DNA from: Actinomycetes bacterium
GTDB taxonomy: Bacteria > Actinomycetota > Actinomycetes > Actinomycetales > Microbacteriaceae
Length of the DNA stretch: 40,293 nucleotides
Assembly (NCBI GenBank): GCA_023386365.1
Contig: JAEWJX010000107.1
Coordinates: forward strand, 1-40,293
Direction of reading: 5' to 3'
This document shows, one piece after another, positions 1 through 7,300 of this stretch. The stretch's first letter is position 1, and every line of letters starts with the position of its first letter. The position numbers were made by a program, and so were the translations under genes. Below the pieces are notes generated by a model, which was not told the origin of the DNA, ran no database searches, and worked only from the letters and a program-made list of their open reading frames with translations.

Positions 1-1
1 G

Positions 2-2269
2 GTTCCGGCCGATCCGGAGCCAGGTGTCGCCTACCTCGTCACGGCATCCGTCGAGGCGGGCTTCGAGCAGGACGAGGCGCGGTTCGCGCTGCTCGGCGAG
101 GCCGAGTTCTACGGACGCGCCGCGGGCATCGACTCGCGTCAGCCGAAGAAGCTCGCGAGCCGCCGGCGCAACGTCGTCGACCCGCTGCAGCTCAAGCCCG
201 GCGACGCGGTCGTGCACGAGACGCACGGCATCGGACGCTTCATTGAGCTCGTGACCCGCGAGGTGACGGGCGGCGGACGCGTCTCGCGCGGCCCCCTCGG
301 CACCCAGCACGAGAAGGTCACGCGCGAGTACCTCGTGCTCGAGTACGCGCCGTCCAAGCGCGGCCAGGCCGGTGACCGGCTCTACGTGCCCACCGATCAG
401 CTCGACCAGCTCACCCGGTACGTCGGCGGCGAGAACCCGGCCCTCTCGAAGATGGGCGGTTCCGACTGGGCCGCCGCGAAGGGCAAGGCGCGCAAGGCGG
501 TGCGCGACATCGCCGTCGAGCTCGTGAAGCTCTACAGCGCGCGGATGGCGAGCCCCGGCTTCGCGTTCGGCCCCGACACCCCGTGGCAGCGCGAGCTCGA
601 GGAGGCGTTCCCCTTCGCGGAGACGCCCGACCAGCTGCAGACGATCGACGAGGTGAAGGCCGACATGGAGCGGCCCATCCCGATGGACCGGCTCATCTCG
701 GGCGACGTCGGCTACGGCAAGACCGAGATCGCCGTGCGCGCCGCGTTCAAGGCCGTGCAGGACGGCAAGCAGGTGGCGGTGCTCGTGCCGACGACCCTGC
801 TCGTCAAGCAGCACCTCGAGACCTTCCAGGAGCGGTTCGCCGGCTTCCCGGTGCATCTGCGGCCGCTCTCCCGGTTCCAGACCGAGAAGGAGTCGAAGGA
901 CACCATCGACGGCCTCGAGCGGGGCGAGGTGGACGTCGTGATCGGCACCCATCGCATCCTGTCCGACGCCGTGCGCTTCAAGGACCTCGGGCTCGTCATC
1001 ATCGACGAGGAGCAGCGCTTCGGCGTCGAGCACAAGGACCAGCTGAAGAAGCTGAAGACCAACGTCGACATCCTCGCGATGAGCGCCACCCCCATCCCGC
1101 GCACGCTCGAGATGGCGGTCACCGGCATCCGCGAGATGTCGACGTTGGCGACCCCGCCGGAGGACCGCCACCCGATCCTCACCTTCGTGGGGGCCCGATC
1201 CGACAAGCAGATCACCGCCGCGATCCGCCGCGAACTGCTGCGCGAAGGTCAGGTGTTCTTCGTGCACAACCGGGTGTCGTCGATCAACAAGGTGGCGGCC
1301 GACATCGCCGAGCTGGTGCCGGAGGCCCGTATCGCGGTCGCGCACGGCAAGCTGACCGAGCACCAGCTGGAGCAGGTGATCGTCGACTTCTGGGAGCGGC
1401 GGTTCGATGTGCTCGTCACGACGACGATCATCGAGACCGGCATCGACATCGCGAACGCGAACACCCTCATCATCGACGCCGCCGACAAGTACGGGCTGTC
1501 GCAGCTGCACCAGATCCGCGGGCGTGTGGGCCGCGGCCGCGAGCGCGCGTACGCGTACTTCCTGTACGACGCCGAGCGGCCGCTCACCGAGACCGCGCAG
1601 GACCGGCTCGAGACGATCGCCACCAACAACGAGCTCGGCGGCGGCATGCAGATCGCGTTGAAGGACCTCGAGATCCGTGGCGCCGGCAACCTGCTCGGCG
1701 GCGAGCAGTCGGGTCACATCGCGGGCGTCGGCTTCGACCTGTACCTGCGGATGATCGGTGAGGCGGTGAGCGCGTTCCGCGGCGATGTCGCCGAGGGGCA
1801 GACGGAGCTGCGGCTGGAGCTGCCGGTGGATGCGCGCATCCCGGAGGAGTACATCGAGTCGGAGCGTCTGCGGCTGGAGGCGTACCAGAAGCTGTCGACG
1901 GCGGCGGCGCCGCTGTCGCCCGACGACACCCTCGACCGGGTGATCGAGGAGCTGGTGGACCGCTACGGCGAGCTGCCGGAGTCGGTGCAGCAGTTGGTGG
2001 CGGTGTCGCGGCTGCGACGTCAGGCGCAGAAGGCGGGCCTCGGCGAGGTGGTGGCGATGGGCGGACGGCTGCGGCTGGCACCGCTCGACCCGCCGGATTC
2101 CATCCAGGTGCGCCTCACGCGCATGTACCCGGGGGTGAAGTTCTTCGCCGCCCAGAGCGCGGTGAACGTGCCGATGCCGGAGGGCCAGTCGGATGCGGAG
2201 CTGATCGCCTGGGTGGGCCAGTTGCTCACCGCCGCCGTCCCCGCGCCTGCCGCCACTCAGTCGATCTGA
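2..2269 (+). CDS. mfd: Transcription-repair coupling factor Mfd, 5'-truncated by the window
   Basis: The reading frame is open from base 2 and gives 755 residues, so roughly the first 400 of a normal Mfd (about 1,150-1,200) lie upstream. Mfd is a cytoplasmic DNA translocase that removes stalled RNA polymerase and recruits UvrA. The visible part starts just before the RNA-polymerase-interacting (CarD-like) domain, with VVHETHGIGRF near residue 70. The RecG-like helicase motor follows: Walker A GDVGYGKTE near residue 234, DEEQ near 335, SATPIPRT near 361 and RGRVGRG in the second RecA lobe. The C-terminal TRCF domain comes last. The GTG at 212 is only an internal in-frame codon, because homologous sequence continues upstream of it. 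The last 13 bases overlap the convergent small gene that follows. Identification is secure; only the N-terminus is unseen. Confidence 0.97.
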   Translation, partial: VPADPEPGVAYLVTASVEAGFEQDEARFALLGEAEFYGRAAGIDSRQPKKLASRRRNVVDPLQLKPGDAVVHETHGIGRFIELVTREVTGGGRVSRGPLGTQHEKVTREYLVLEYAPSKRGQAGDRLYVPTDQLDQLTRYVGGENPALSKMGGSDWAAAKGKARKAVRDIAVELVKLYSARMASPGFAFGPDTPWQRELEEAFPFAETPDQLQTIDEVKADMERPIPMDRLISGDVGYGKTEIAVRAAFKAVQDGKQVAVLVPTTLLVKQHLETFQERFAGFPVHLRPLSRFQTEKESKDTIDGLERGEVDVVIGTHRILSDAVRFKDLGLVIIDEEQRFGVEHKDQLKKLKTNVDILAMSATPIPRTLEMAVTGIREMSTLATPPEDRHPILTFVGARSDKQITAAIRRELLREGQVFFVHNRVSSINKVAADIAELVPEARIAVAHGKLTEHQLEQVIVDFWERRFDVLVTTTIIETGIDIANANTLIIDAADKYGLSQLHQIRGRVGRGRERAYAYFLYDAERPLTETAQDRLETIATNNELGGGMQIALKDLEIRGAGNLLGGEQSGHIAGVGFDLYLRMIGEAVSAFRGDVAEGQTELRLELPVDARIPEEYIESERLRLEAYQKLSTAAAPLSPDDTLDRVIEELVDRYGELPESVQQLVAVSRLRRQAQKAGLGEVVAMGGRLRLAPLDPPDSIQVRLTRMYPGVKFFAAQSAVNVPMPEGQSDAELIAWVGQLLTAAVPAPAATQSI

Positions 2270-2547
2270 CGCCACTCCGCCACGAAGTCGGTCAACGTCT
2301 TGGTTGCCAGGTCGTTGCGGACGGTGGCGAGCAGGTGTTCCGGCGACGGCACGTCGGCGTGGGTGCGCAGCACTTCCGCGCCGGTGTCGCGGCGGCGCAC
2401 CACCAGATCGAGGTCAGGAGATTCGACCACGGATCCGAATGCCGCCTCGATCAGCGCGCCCACCCACCGGGCCCCTTTCCGTAGCGCGCTGGCTTTCGAC
2501 GGTTCCAGGTCGGCGGTGAGGTGCGTTTCGGCGTAGTCGTCGTCCAC
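2257..2547 (-). CDS. Small conserved-type protein of unknown function (96 aa)
   Basis: A 96-residue acidic, soluble protein starting MDDDYAETH and ending EWRQID, with no signal peptide or membrane segment. I do not recognise the family. The GTG start at 2547 is supported by the hexamer GATACT placed exactly 6 nt upstream, the leaderless arrangement seen at many genes here. Its 3' end overlaps the convergent mfd stop by 13 bases, which is plausible for a real neighbour. The sense frame shows normal GC-rich third positions. The mid-region (SKASALRKGARWVGALIEAAFGS) looks amphipathic. Function cannot be assigned from sequence. Confidence 0.6.
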   Translation of the reverse strand: MDDDYAETHLTADLEPSKASALRKGARWVGALIEAAFGSVVESPDLDLVVRRRDTGAEVLRTHADVPSPEHLLATVRNDLATKTLTDFVAEWRQID

Positions 2548-2553
2548 CTCTCC

Positions 2554-2559
2554 AGTATC
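2554..2559 (-). promoter_or_regulatory. Leaderless -10 hexamer for the 96-aa gene
   Basis: On the minus strand the sequence reads GATACT, then 6 nt (ggagag), then GTG. The purine-rich spacer could alternatively act as a weak ribosome-binding site, but it touches the start codon directly. Confidence 0.45.
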
Positions 2560-2609
2560 GGCGGAGGCTGACCAGCGGGTGACGTTCTTCGCCGCGCAGC
2601 GCTCCCGCT

Positions 2610-2650
2610 GGTTGAGTAGCGACGCCCGGTGGGCGCCGCGTATCGAAACC
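2610..2650. repeat. Dispersed repeat, copy A (GGTTGAGTAGC ... GCGTATCGAAACC)
   Basis: A 41-bp element whose ends GGTTGAGTAGC and GCGTATCGAAACC form an imperfect inverted repeat around a GC-rich centre. Related copies lie at 29089-29129 and 39831-39863. This copy ends 3 bp from the TAG stop of the minus-strand membrane protein gene, so it sits just downstream of a gene end, like the other copies. Confidence 0.7.
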
Positions 2651-2653
2651 CCG

Positions 2654-2866
2654 CTACAGCCCGCCGCCCCCGTCGGGCCGCATCCAGGCCGACCGTCGGT
2701 TCGCGGCGTCCGCTGCCTGCCGGGGGCTGGGATCCGATCCGGCGCCGGCGCGGATGAATTCGTCGCGTTGACGCTGGCCGCGTTGCCGCATGATGCTCAG
2801 CACGATCGCGATGCCGACCGCGAGCGCGATTCCGGCGACCACGATGAACCCCGCCAGGTTGTCCAT
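2654..2866 (-). CDS. Small single-pass membrane protein of unknown function
   Basis: A 70-residue protein, MDNLAGFIVVAGIALAVGIA onward. It has one strong hydrophobic helix at about residues 6-26, then a basic stretch (MRQRGQRQRDEF) that would face the cytoplasm, and a flexible glycine-rich tail. A longer frame begins 48 bases upstream at 2914, but its first 16 residues are Arg/His-rich and unlike a membrane leader. The ATG at 2866 also has CATCAT exactly 6 nt upstream, so I chose 2866. It is transcribed divergently from the hexapeptide-repeat gene, with a palindromic repeat between them. Family and role are unknown. Confidence 0.6.
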   Translation of the reverse strand: MDNLAGFIVVAGIALAVGIAIVLSIMRQRGQRQRDEFIRAGAGSDPSPRQAADAANRRSAWMRPDGGGGL

Positions 2867-2872
2867 GGGTCG

Positions 2873-2878
2873 ATGATG
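2873..2878 (-). promoter_or_regulatory. Possible leaderless -10 hexamer (CATCAT)
   Basis: CATCAT followed by 6 nt and ATG at 2866 on the minus strand. It is the weakest of the set, because it lacks the initial T. Confidence 0.3.
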
Positions 2879-2932
2879 CGCCTGTTCCATCCTCCGCGCC
2901 AGGCCTGTCGCCAACTGTTCACCCGCCTCTCC

Positions 2933-2989
2933 TGAGGGGTCGCAAAGTGCTCCGAACGCGGCGTGTCTCGTGCACTTTGCGTCCCCTCG
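2933..2989. repeat. Palindromic element, copy 1 (TGAGGGGTCGCAAAGTGC arms)
   Basis: Left arm 2934-2950 (GAGGGGTCGCAAAGTGC) and right arm 2972-2988 (GCACTTTGCGTCCCCTC) pair with one mismatch around a 21-nt centre containing GTGTCTCG. A second copy, at 6622-6678, shares the left arm exactly. This copy lies between two divergent genes, so it cannot act as their terminator. Confidence 0.8.
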
Positions 2990-3036
2990 GGGGGTCGATG
3001 CCGACGCGGCGCGTATCGGAACCCGCGCCCCGCGAG

Positions 3037-3042
3037 TACGGT
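3037..3042 (+). promoter_or_regulatory. Leaderless -10 hexamer (TACGGT)
   Basis: TACGGT, then 6 nt (gacgcc), then ATG at 3049. No Shine-Dalgarno sequence is present. This fixes the start of the hexapeptide-repeat gene downstream of a longer open frame. Confidence 0.5.
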
Positions 3043-3048
3043 GACGCC

Positions 3049-3651
3049 ATGCTGTTCGAACATCTCGGCCACAGCCCGTCGATCGACCCGACCGCGGTGG
3101 TCGCCCCGACGGCGGTGATCTCAGGCGATGTGCGCATCGGAGCCGGATGCCAGATCCTGCACGGCGCGGTGATCAGCGCGGAGGGCGGTCCGGTGACGAT
3201 CGGTGAGAACTCGATCGTGATGGAGAACGCACTGCTGCGGGCGTCCGCCACCGACCCGCTGCACATCGGCGACCACGTGTTGGTCGGGCCGATGGCGTCG
3301 GTGTCGGGGGCGACGATCGGTGATGAGGTGTTCCTGGCGACCGGGTCGCGGGTGTTCAACGGCGCCCGCATCGGCGCGCGCAGCGAGGTGCGGATCAACG
3401 CGGTCGTGCACCTGCGCACCGTCCTGCCGCGCGGTTCGACGGTGCCGATCGCGTGGGTCGCCGTGGGTGACCCGGCCCGCATCCTCAGCCCCGACAGGCA
3501 TGACGAGATCTGGGAGATCCAGCAGGATCTCGACTTCCCGGGCTACGTGTTCGGGCTCGACCGTTCGACGCCCGACCTGATGGTGCAGCTCACCGAGCGC
3601 TACGCCCGACACCTGGCGCGCCACGCCGACGACCGCCCCGTCGACGGCTGA
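3049..3651 (+). CDS. Left-handed beta-helix (hexapeptide repeat) protein, gamma-carbonic-anhydrase-like
   Basis: A 200-residue soluble protein. From about residue 13 to 135 it shows hexapeptide spacing typical of a left-handed beta-helix (AVVAPTAVISGDVRIGAGC, TIGENSIV, HIGDHVLVGPMASV, TIGDEVFLATGS), followed by helices. It belongs with the gamma-carbonic anhydrase / PaaY / transferase-hexapeptide superfamily, whose members hydrate CO2, hydrolyse acyl-CoA or transfer acetyl groups. The usual GH zinc-ligand turn reads VGPMAS here, so canonical gamma-carbonic anhydrase activity is doubtful and function stays open. The open frame extends to 2947, but that stretch is Arg-rich and runs through the palindrome. 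TACGGT 6 nt before the ATG supports 3049. The gene converges with the CPBP protease gene 3 bp away. Confidence 0.85.
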   Translation: MLFEHLGHSPSIDPTAVVAPTAVISGDVRIGAGCQILHGAVISAEGGPVTIGENSIVMENALLRASATDPLHIGDHVLVGPMASVSGATIGDEVFLATGSRVFNGARIGARSEVRINAVVHLRTVLPRGSTVPIAWVAVGDPARILSPDRHDEIWEIQQDLDFPGYVFGLDRSTPDLMVQLTERYARHLARHADDRPVDG

Positions 3652-3654
3652 GGC

Positions 3655-4410
3655 TCAGACCCGCTTCGACCACACCTTGCCGACGACGAGTGGCAGCAGC
3701 ACCAGCGAGCGGATGTCGATGAGCATGTGCACGATGATCGGCAGCAGGATCGACCCCGACACCAGGTACAGGTAGGCGAAGATCAGGCCGAGCACGGTGG
3801 CCGCGATCACGCCGGTCCACTTCTGGTAGAGGTGCAGGCATCCGAAGAGCACCGTCGCCAGCAGGAACGCGACGGGCCCGTTCGGCCAGATGCCGAACAG
3901 CAGCGCCGGCATTGCGAGGCGGAACAGCAGCTCCTCGAACACGCCCGCCGACACCGCGAGTCCTGCGCCGTACGGCAGCTCGCCGCGGGTGCGGGGGAGG
4001 AGCGCCCCGATGTCGCCGAGCTTCGGGATGTCGTCGGGGGTTGCGTTCCGCGCGAAGATCAGCGGCAGGATGAGCGCCGCGAGCCCGCCGATGAGGGCCC
4101 CGATGGCGAGGCCGGTGCCGACCGACGTGGCGAAGAAGTCGCGGGATGCGGCGATCGGCGCCCACTGTTGCGCGTCGCGCAGAGCGGTGGGCACGTACTC
4201 CCACGCGGCCAGCAGCACCGCCACCGACAGTCCGCCCATCACCAGCACCGACTCGGTGAGCCATTTGCGCATCACCTTCTGGCGGGCGACGGTCGAGCGC
4301 ATCCGCTTGAACTGGGCGTACTCGCGGCGCTCGCGGGTGGCGGCGCGCCACACCAGCAGGGTCACGATGACGAGCAGGAGGGCGAGCAGTTGCAGATCCA
4401 TCGTGCTCAT
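3655..4410 (-). CDS. CPBP-family intramembrane metalloprotease (CAAX protease/Abi type)
   Basis: A 251-residue polytopic membrane protein with the glutamate-type intramembrane protease signature: EELLFR at about residues 159-164, FGCLHLYQ with His near 193, and IVHMLID with His near 228. Bacterial members process membrane or peptide substrates, and some give self-immunity to bacteriocins; nothing nearby indicates a substrate. The N-terminal region (20-50) is a charged cytoplasmic loop after the first helix. The start is uncertain. ATG 4410 has no ribosome-binding site. The in-frame ATG at 4401 (MDLQLLALLL) has CAGAAT 7 nt upstream, the same hexamer as at hisS, and may be the real start. The gene is divergent from the MFS exporter. 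Confidence 0.9.
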   Translation of the reverse strand: MSTMDLQLLALLLVIVTLLVWRAATRERREYAQFKRMRSTVARQKVMRKWLTESVLVMGGLSVAVLLAAWEYVPTALRDAQQWAPIAASRDFFATSVGTGLAIGALIGGLAALILPLIFARNATPDDIPKLGDIGALLPRTRGELPYGAGLAVSAGVFEELLFRLAMPALLFGIWPNGPVAFLLATVLFGCLHLYQKWTGVIAATVLGLIFAYLYLVSGSILLPIIVHMLIDIRSLVLLPLVVGKVWSKRV

Positions 4411-4457
4411 TCTGCCGGGTGGGGGAATGTGTGTCGGCGTGGAGGGCTTGAATAGCG

Positions 4458-5906
4458 GTGATGACGAAGAGCGATGTGGGGCTGCGGTCCGAACGAGGCC
4501 CGATCCTGTTGGCGGTCATGGTGGCGACCGGTGTGGTCGCGATCGACGCCACCATCCTCTCGACGGCGGTGCCGGCGATCGTCGGCGACCTGGGCGGCTT
4601 CTCGCAGTTCCCGTGGCTGTTCTCGATCTACCTGCTCACCCAGTCGGTGACGGTGCCGGTGTACGCGAAGCTGGCCGACACGATCGGACGCAAGCGCGTC
4701 ATCCTCTTCGGCATCGCCGTGTTCCTGTTCGCGTCGATCCTGTGCGGTGTCGCGTGGGACATGCCGAGCCTCATCGCGTTCCGCGCCCTGCAGGGCATCG
4801 GCGCGGGCGCCATCCTGCCGATCACGATCACCATCGTCGGCGACATCTACTCGCTGGAGGAGCGGGCCCGCACGCAGGGCTACATCGCCAGCGTGTGGGC
4901 GATCGCGGCCGTCGCGGGGCCCGCGCTCGGCGGAATCTTCGCCGAGTGGGGTTTCTGGCGCGGCATCTTCATCATCAACATCCCGCTGTGCCTGCTCGCG
5001 TTCTGGCTGCTGGCGCGCAACTACCACGAGACCCTCGAACCCCGGAAACATCGCATCGACTTCGCGGGAGCGATCCTGCTGACCGCATCCCTCACCCTGC
5101 TGCTCCTCGGGGTGCTGGAGGGTGGTCACGCGTGGGAGTGGGTGTCGCCGATCAGCTTCGCCATCTTCGGCGCAGGTGCCGTGCTGCTGGTCGTGTTCGT
5201 GCTGGTGGAGCGCCGCGCCGCCGAGCCGGTGCTGCCGCTGTGGGTGTTCGGCCGGCCGCTGCTGCGTTCCACGAACCTGGTGGGTCTGGCCGTGGGTGCC
5301 GCGCTCATCGGCTTGACGGCGTTCGTGCCCACCTACCTGGTGGTGGGGTTGGCGGTGAGCCCGCTGGTGGCGGGCCTCGCGCTGGCGACGCTCACCATCG
5401 GATGGCCGATCGCGGCGGCGCTCGCCGGTCGCCTCTACCTGCGCATCGGTTTCCGTTCGACGGCCGTGATCGGTTCGGTGATCGTGGTGTTCGGCACGGT
5501 GGCTCTTGCGTTCCTCGGCCCGTACCCGTCGGTGGTGGCGGTGGCTGTGGTGTCGTTCTTTATCGGCCTGGGCTTCGGGTTCGCGGCGGTGCCGACCCTG
5601 GTGGCGGCGCAGGCGAGCGTCGACTGGAACGAACGCGGCGTCGTGACGGGTGCCAGCATGTTCAGCCGCTCGATCGGTCAGGCGGTGGGGGCTGCGATCC
5701 TCGGCGCGGTGGCGAACGCGGTGATCGCGTCCCGCGGCGGTGACGAGACCGACCCGGGCACCATCATCGACGCGTCGACGGCGGTGTTCATCGGTGCAGC
5801 CGTGGTGGCGGCGCTGCTGCTGATCGCGTCGATCTCGATGCCGCGCGAACGGCGTCCCGTCGTGGATGCGGCACCTGCGACGGGTCCCATCCCCGAGATC
5901 GGGTAG
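4458..5906 (+). CDS. MFS multidrug-type exporter (DHA2/EmrB-QacA-like)
   Basis: A 482-residue membrane protein with at least 12, probably 14, hydrophobic segments. The proton antiporter signature is clear. TM1 carries VAIDATILSTAVPAI. The loop 2-3 motif A is KLADTIGRKRVILFG. The TM4-5 stretch has RALQGIGAGAI. Motif C-like GPALGGIFAEWGFWRGIFIINIP follows, as in the QacA/EmrB drug:H+ antiporters. Substrates cannot be predicted. The start is GTG 4458 or ATG 4461 (adjacent, M-M-T-K); no good Shine-Dalgarno sequence precedes either. The gene is divergent from the CPBP protease and 40 bp upstream of mazG. No dedicated regulator is adjacent. Confidence 0.93.
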   Translation: MMTKSDVGLRSERGPILLAVMVATGVVAIDATILSTAVPAIVGDLGGFSQFPWLFSIYLLTQSVTVPVYAKLADTIGRKRVILFGIAVFLFASILCGVAWDMPSLIAFRALQGIGAGAILPITITIVGDIYSLEERARTQGYIASVWAIAAVAGPALGGIFAEWGFWRGIFIINIPLCLLAFWLLARNYHETLEPRKHRIDFAGAILLTASLTLLLLGVLEGGHAWEWVSPISFAIFGAGAVLLVVFVLVERRAAEPVLPLWVFGRPLLRSTNLVGLAVGAALIGLTAFVPTYLVVGLAVSPLVAGLALATLTIGWPIAAALAGRLYLRIGFRSTAVIGSVIVVFGTVALAFLGPYPSVVAVAVVSFFIGLGFGFAAVPTLVAAQASVDWNERGVVTGASMFSRSIGQAVGAAILGAVANAVIASRGGDETDPGTIIDASTAVFIGAAVVAALLLIASISMPRERRPVVDAAPATGPIPEIG

Positions 5907-5934
5907 GCGCCAGGTCGGCGGGGAGTCGATCTGG

Positions 5935-5940
5935 CAGTCT
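5935..5940 (+). promoter_or_regulatory. Leaderless -10 hexamer for mazG (CAGTCT)
   Basis: CAGTCT, 6 nt (gggcgc), then ATG at 5947, giving mazG its own promoter in the gap after the MFS gene. Confidence 0.45.
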
Positions 5941-5946
5941 GGGCGC

Positions 5947-6624
5947 ATGACGGATCCCGCAGCATCGGAGGCGTTCGAACCGGTCGTGCCGACCACCCCG
6001 CATCCGCGGCTCGAGGAGCTGGTGGCGGTGCTCGAGTACCTGCGGGCGCCGGGCGGGTGCGCGTGGGACCGCGAGCAGACGCACGCGTCGCTCGTGCAGT
6101 ACCTCGTGGAGGAGACATACGAGCTGGTCGACGCGATCGAGGCGGGCGACGACGCGGAGCTCGTCGAGGAGCTGGGCGATGTGCTCTATCAGGTGATCTT
6201 CCACTCCGACATCGCCGCCGAGCAGGGCCGGTTCACGTTGGAGGATGTCGCGGCCCACATGACGGCGAAGATGGTCGGCCGTCACCCGCACGTGTTCAGC
6301 GACACGGTGGCCGACACCCCGGATGCGGTGATGGCCAACTGGGACAAGCTGAAGGCGGTCGAGAAGCCGGGCCGCGAGAGTGTGCTCGACGGCATCCCGC
6401 AGGCGATGCCGGCGCTGCTGCTGGCGGCGAAGCTGGTGGGTCGCGCGGAGAAGGTGGGGCTGCAGCCGGCGGCTGCGGAGTCCGTCCCGGCCACCGAGGC
6501 GGAGTTGGGCGACGAGCTGCTCGCGACGGTGGTCGCCGCCCGCGCCGCCGGTCTCGACCCGGAGCGCGCCCTGCGTGACGCCCTCCGCCGCCTGCAGAAT
6601 GACATCAGGGCTGCCGAATCCTGA
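5947..6624 (+). CDS. mazG: MazG nucleoside triphosphate pyrophosphohydrolase
   Basis: A 225-residue all-helical NTP pyrophosphatase of the MazG family, which hydrolyses (d)NTPs to monophosphates and limits incorporation of abnormal nucleotides. Typical motifs are present: LRAPGGCAWDREQTHASLVQYLVEE, with the metal-binding EExYE (VEETYELVDAIE) and the second acidic motif (ELVEELGDVLYQVIFHSDIA), followed by GRHPHVF and NWDKLKAVEK. The C-terminal second domain is shorter than in E. coli MazG, as usual in actinobacteria. A longer frame exists upstream from 5866, but ATG 5947 is preceded by CAGTCT at 6 nt and matches the family's N-terminus. The stop TGA at 6622-6624 is the first three bases of a palindromic repeat. 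Confidence 0.95.
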   Translation: MTDPAASEAFEPVVPTTPHPRLEELVAVLEYLRAPGGCAWDREQTHASLVQYLVEETYELVDAIEAGDDAELVEELGDVLYQVIFHSDIAAEQGRFTLEDVAAHMTAKMVGRHPHVFSDTVADTPDAVMANWDKLKAVEKPGRESVLDGIPQAMPALLLAAKLVGRAEKVGLQPAAAESVPATEAELGDELLATVVAARAAGLDPERALRDALRRLQNDIRAAES

Positions 6625-6678
6625 GGGGTCGCAAAGTGCGTGAGACACGCCGTGTCTCGAGCACTTTGAGACCCCTCA
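6622..6678. repeat. Palindromic element, copy 2, shared by two convergent stop codons
   Basis: Left arm 6622-6639 (TGAGGGGTCGCAAAGTGC) and right arm 6661-6678 (GCACTTTGAGACCCCTCA) pair with one mismatch. The centre holds a second nested palindrome, GAGACAC-gcc-GTGTCTC (6642-6658). Each end begins with TGA on its own strand: the left TGA is the mazG stop and the right TGA is the stop of the CGNR gene. It may act as a bidirectional 3' end structure, though no T-run follows. Confidence 0.85.
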
Positions 6679-7224
6679 CTCGGCAGCGCGAGCCCGGTAG
6701 GCCCGCACCGCCATCCGGTTGCCGCAGCGGGTGGAGCAGAAGCGCTTCGAGCCGTTCTTCGACAGGTCGACGAACACACCCGCGCAGTCGTCGGCCTCGC
6801 AGTCGCGCAGGCGGTCGAGGCGTTCCGCACGGATCACGTCGACGAGCGACATCGCCGCCTCGACGAGGATGCGTTCGGCGAGCGGCGCGTCGAGGTCGGT
6901 GGCGTGGATGTGCCACCCCAGGTCGTCGTGGTCGACCAGTCGCGGTACGGCGCGGGCGCGCGCGAGGGTGTCGTTGACCCATTCGACGGAGGTCTGCTCG
7001 TCGCTGCCCCAGACGTCGCGGATGCTGGTGCGCGCCGCGCGCACGTCGCGTAGTTCTCGCGCGTCGTGGTCCATGCGTCCGGAGAACTTCCAGTTGGCGA
7101 GGAAGGCGCCGAGTTGCGCCTCGGTGGCGATCTCGTCGTCGCCGCTCTCGGACGCTTCGGGGATGGTGTCGGCGAGCGCCTGGAGGAACGTCAGATTCAC
7201 CTCGGTGTCATGGGTAAAAAGCAT
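6676..7224 (-). CDS. CGNR zinc-finger / ABATE-domain transcriptional regulator
   Basis: A 182-residue protein. The N-terminal 130 residues resemble the ABATE-type putative ligand-binding region (the LTFLQALADTI start, then a helical acidic domain). The C-terminus is a CGNR zinc finger: CEADDCAGVFVDLS, then KRFCSTRCGNRMAVRAYR, with four cysteines to bind zinc and a basic helix to bind DNA. Such proteins are thought to be regulators, often next to transporters they control. The ATG at 7224 is preceded by AGGAG with 4 nt spacing, so this gene uses a conventional ribosome-binding site. It is divergent from an EamA exporter across a 76-bp promoter region, so the exporter is the obvious target (inference). 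Its stop codon lies in the palindromic element shared with mazG. Confidence 0.88.
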   Translation of the reverse strand: MLFTHDTEVNLTFLQALADTIPEASESGDDEIATEAQLGAFLANWKFSGRMDHDARELRDVRAARTSIRDVWGSDEQTSVEWVNDTLARARAVPRLVDHDDLGWHIHATDLDAPLAERILVEAAMSLVDVIRAERLDRLRDCEADDCAGVFVDLSKNGSKRFCSTRCGNRMAVRAYRARAAE

Positions 7225-7254
7225 TTGACTCCTGACCTATCCGAACGCTAATGT
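7225..7254 (+). promoter_or_regulatory. Sigma-70-type promoter for the EamA exporter
   Basis: TTGACT (7225-7230), an 18-nt spacer and TAATGT (7249-7254), followed by a leader of about 40 nt with GGGGA before the ATG at 7301. The -35 box overlaps the Shine-Dalgarno region of the divergent CGNR gene, so a regulator binding here could affect both. Confidence 0.55.
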
Positions 7255-7300
7255 CACGACTGAATTCAACTTAGCCCATGACGAACGATCGGGGAGAACG

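Noticed and set aside
212..214. GTG at 212 as the start of mfd
   Set aside because: Upstream codons from base 2 continue typical Mfd sequence in the same frame, so the gene is simply cut by the window edge.
4407..5996. Long antisense frame (529 aa) opposite the MFS exporter
   Set aside because: Arg/His/Asp-rich low-complexity composition typical of antisense shadows in GC-rich DNA; the plus-strand frame has clear MFS motifs.
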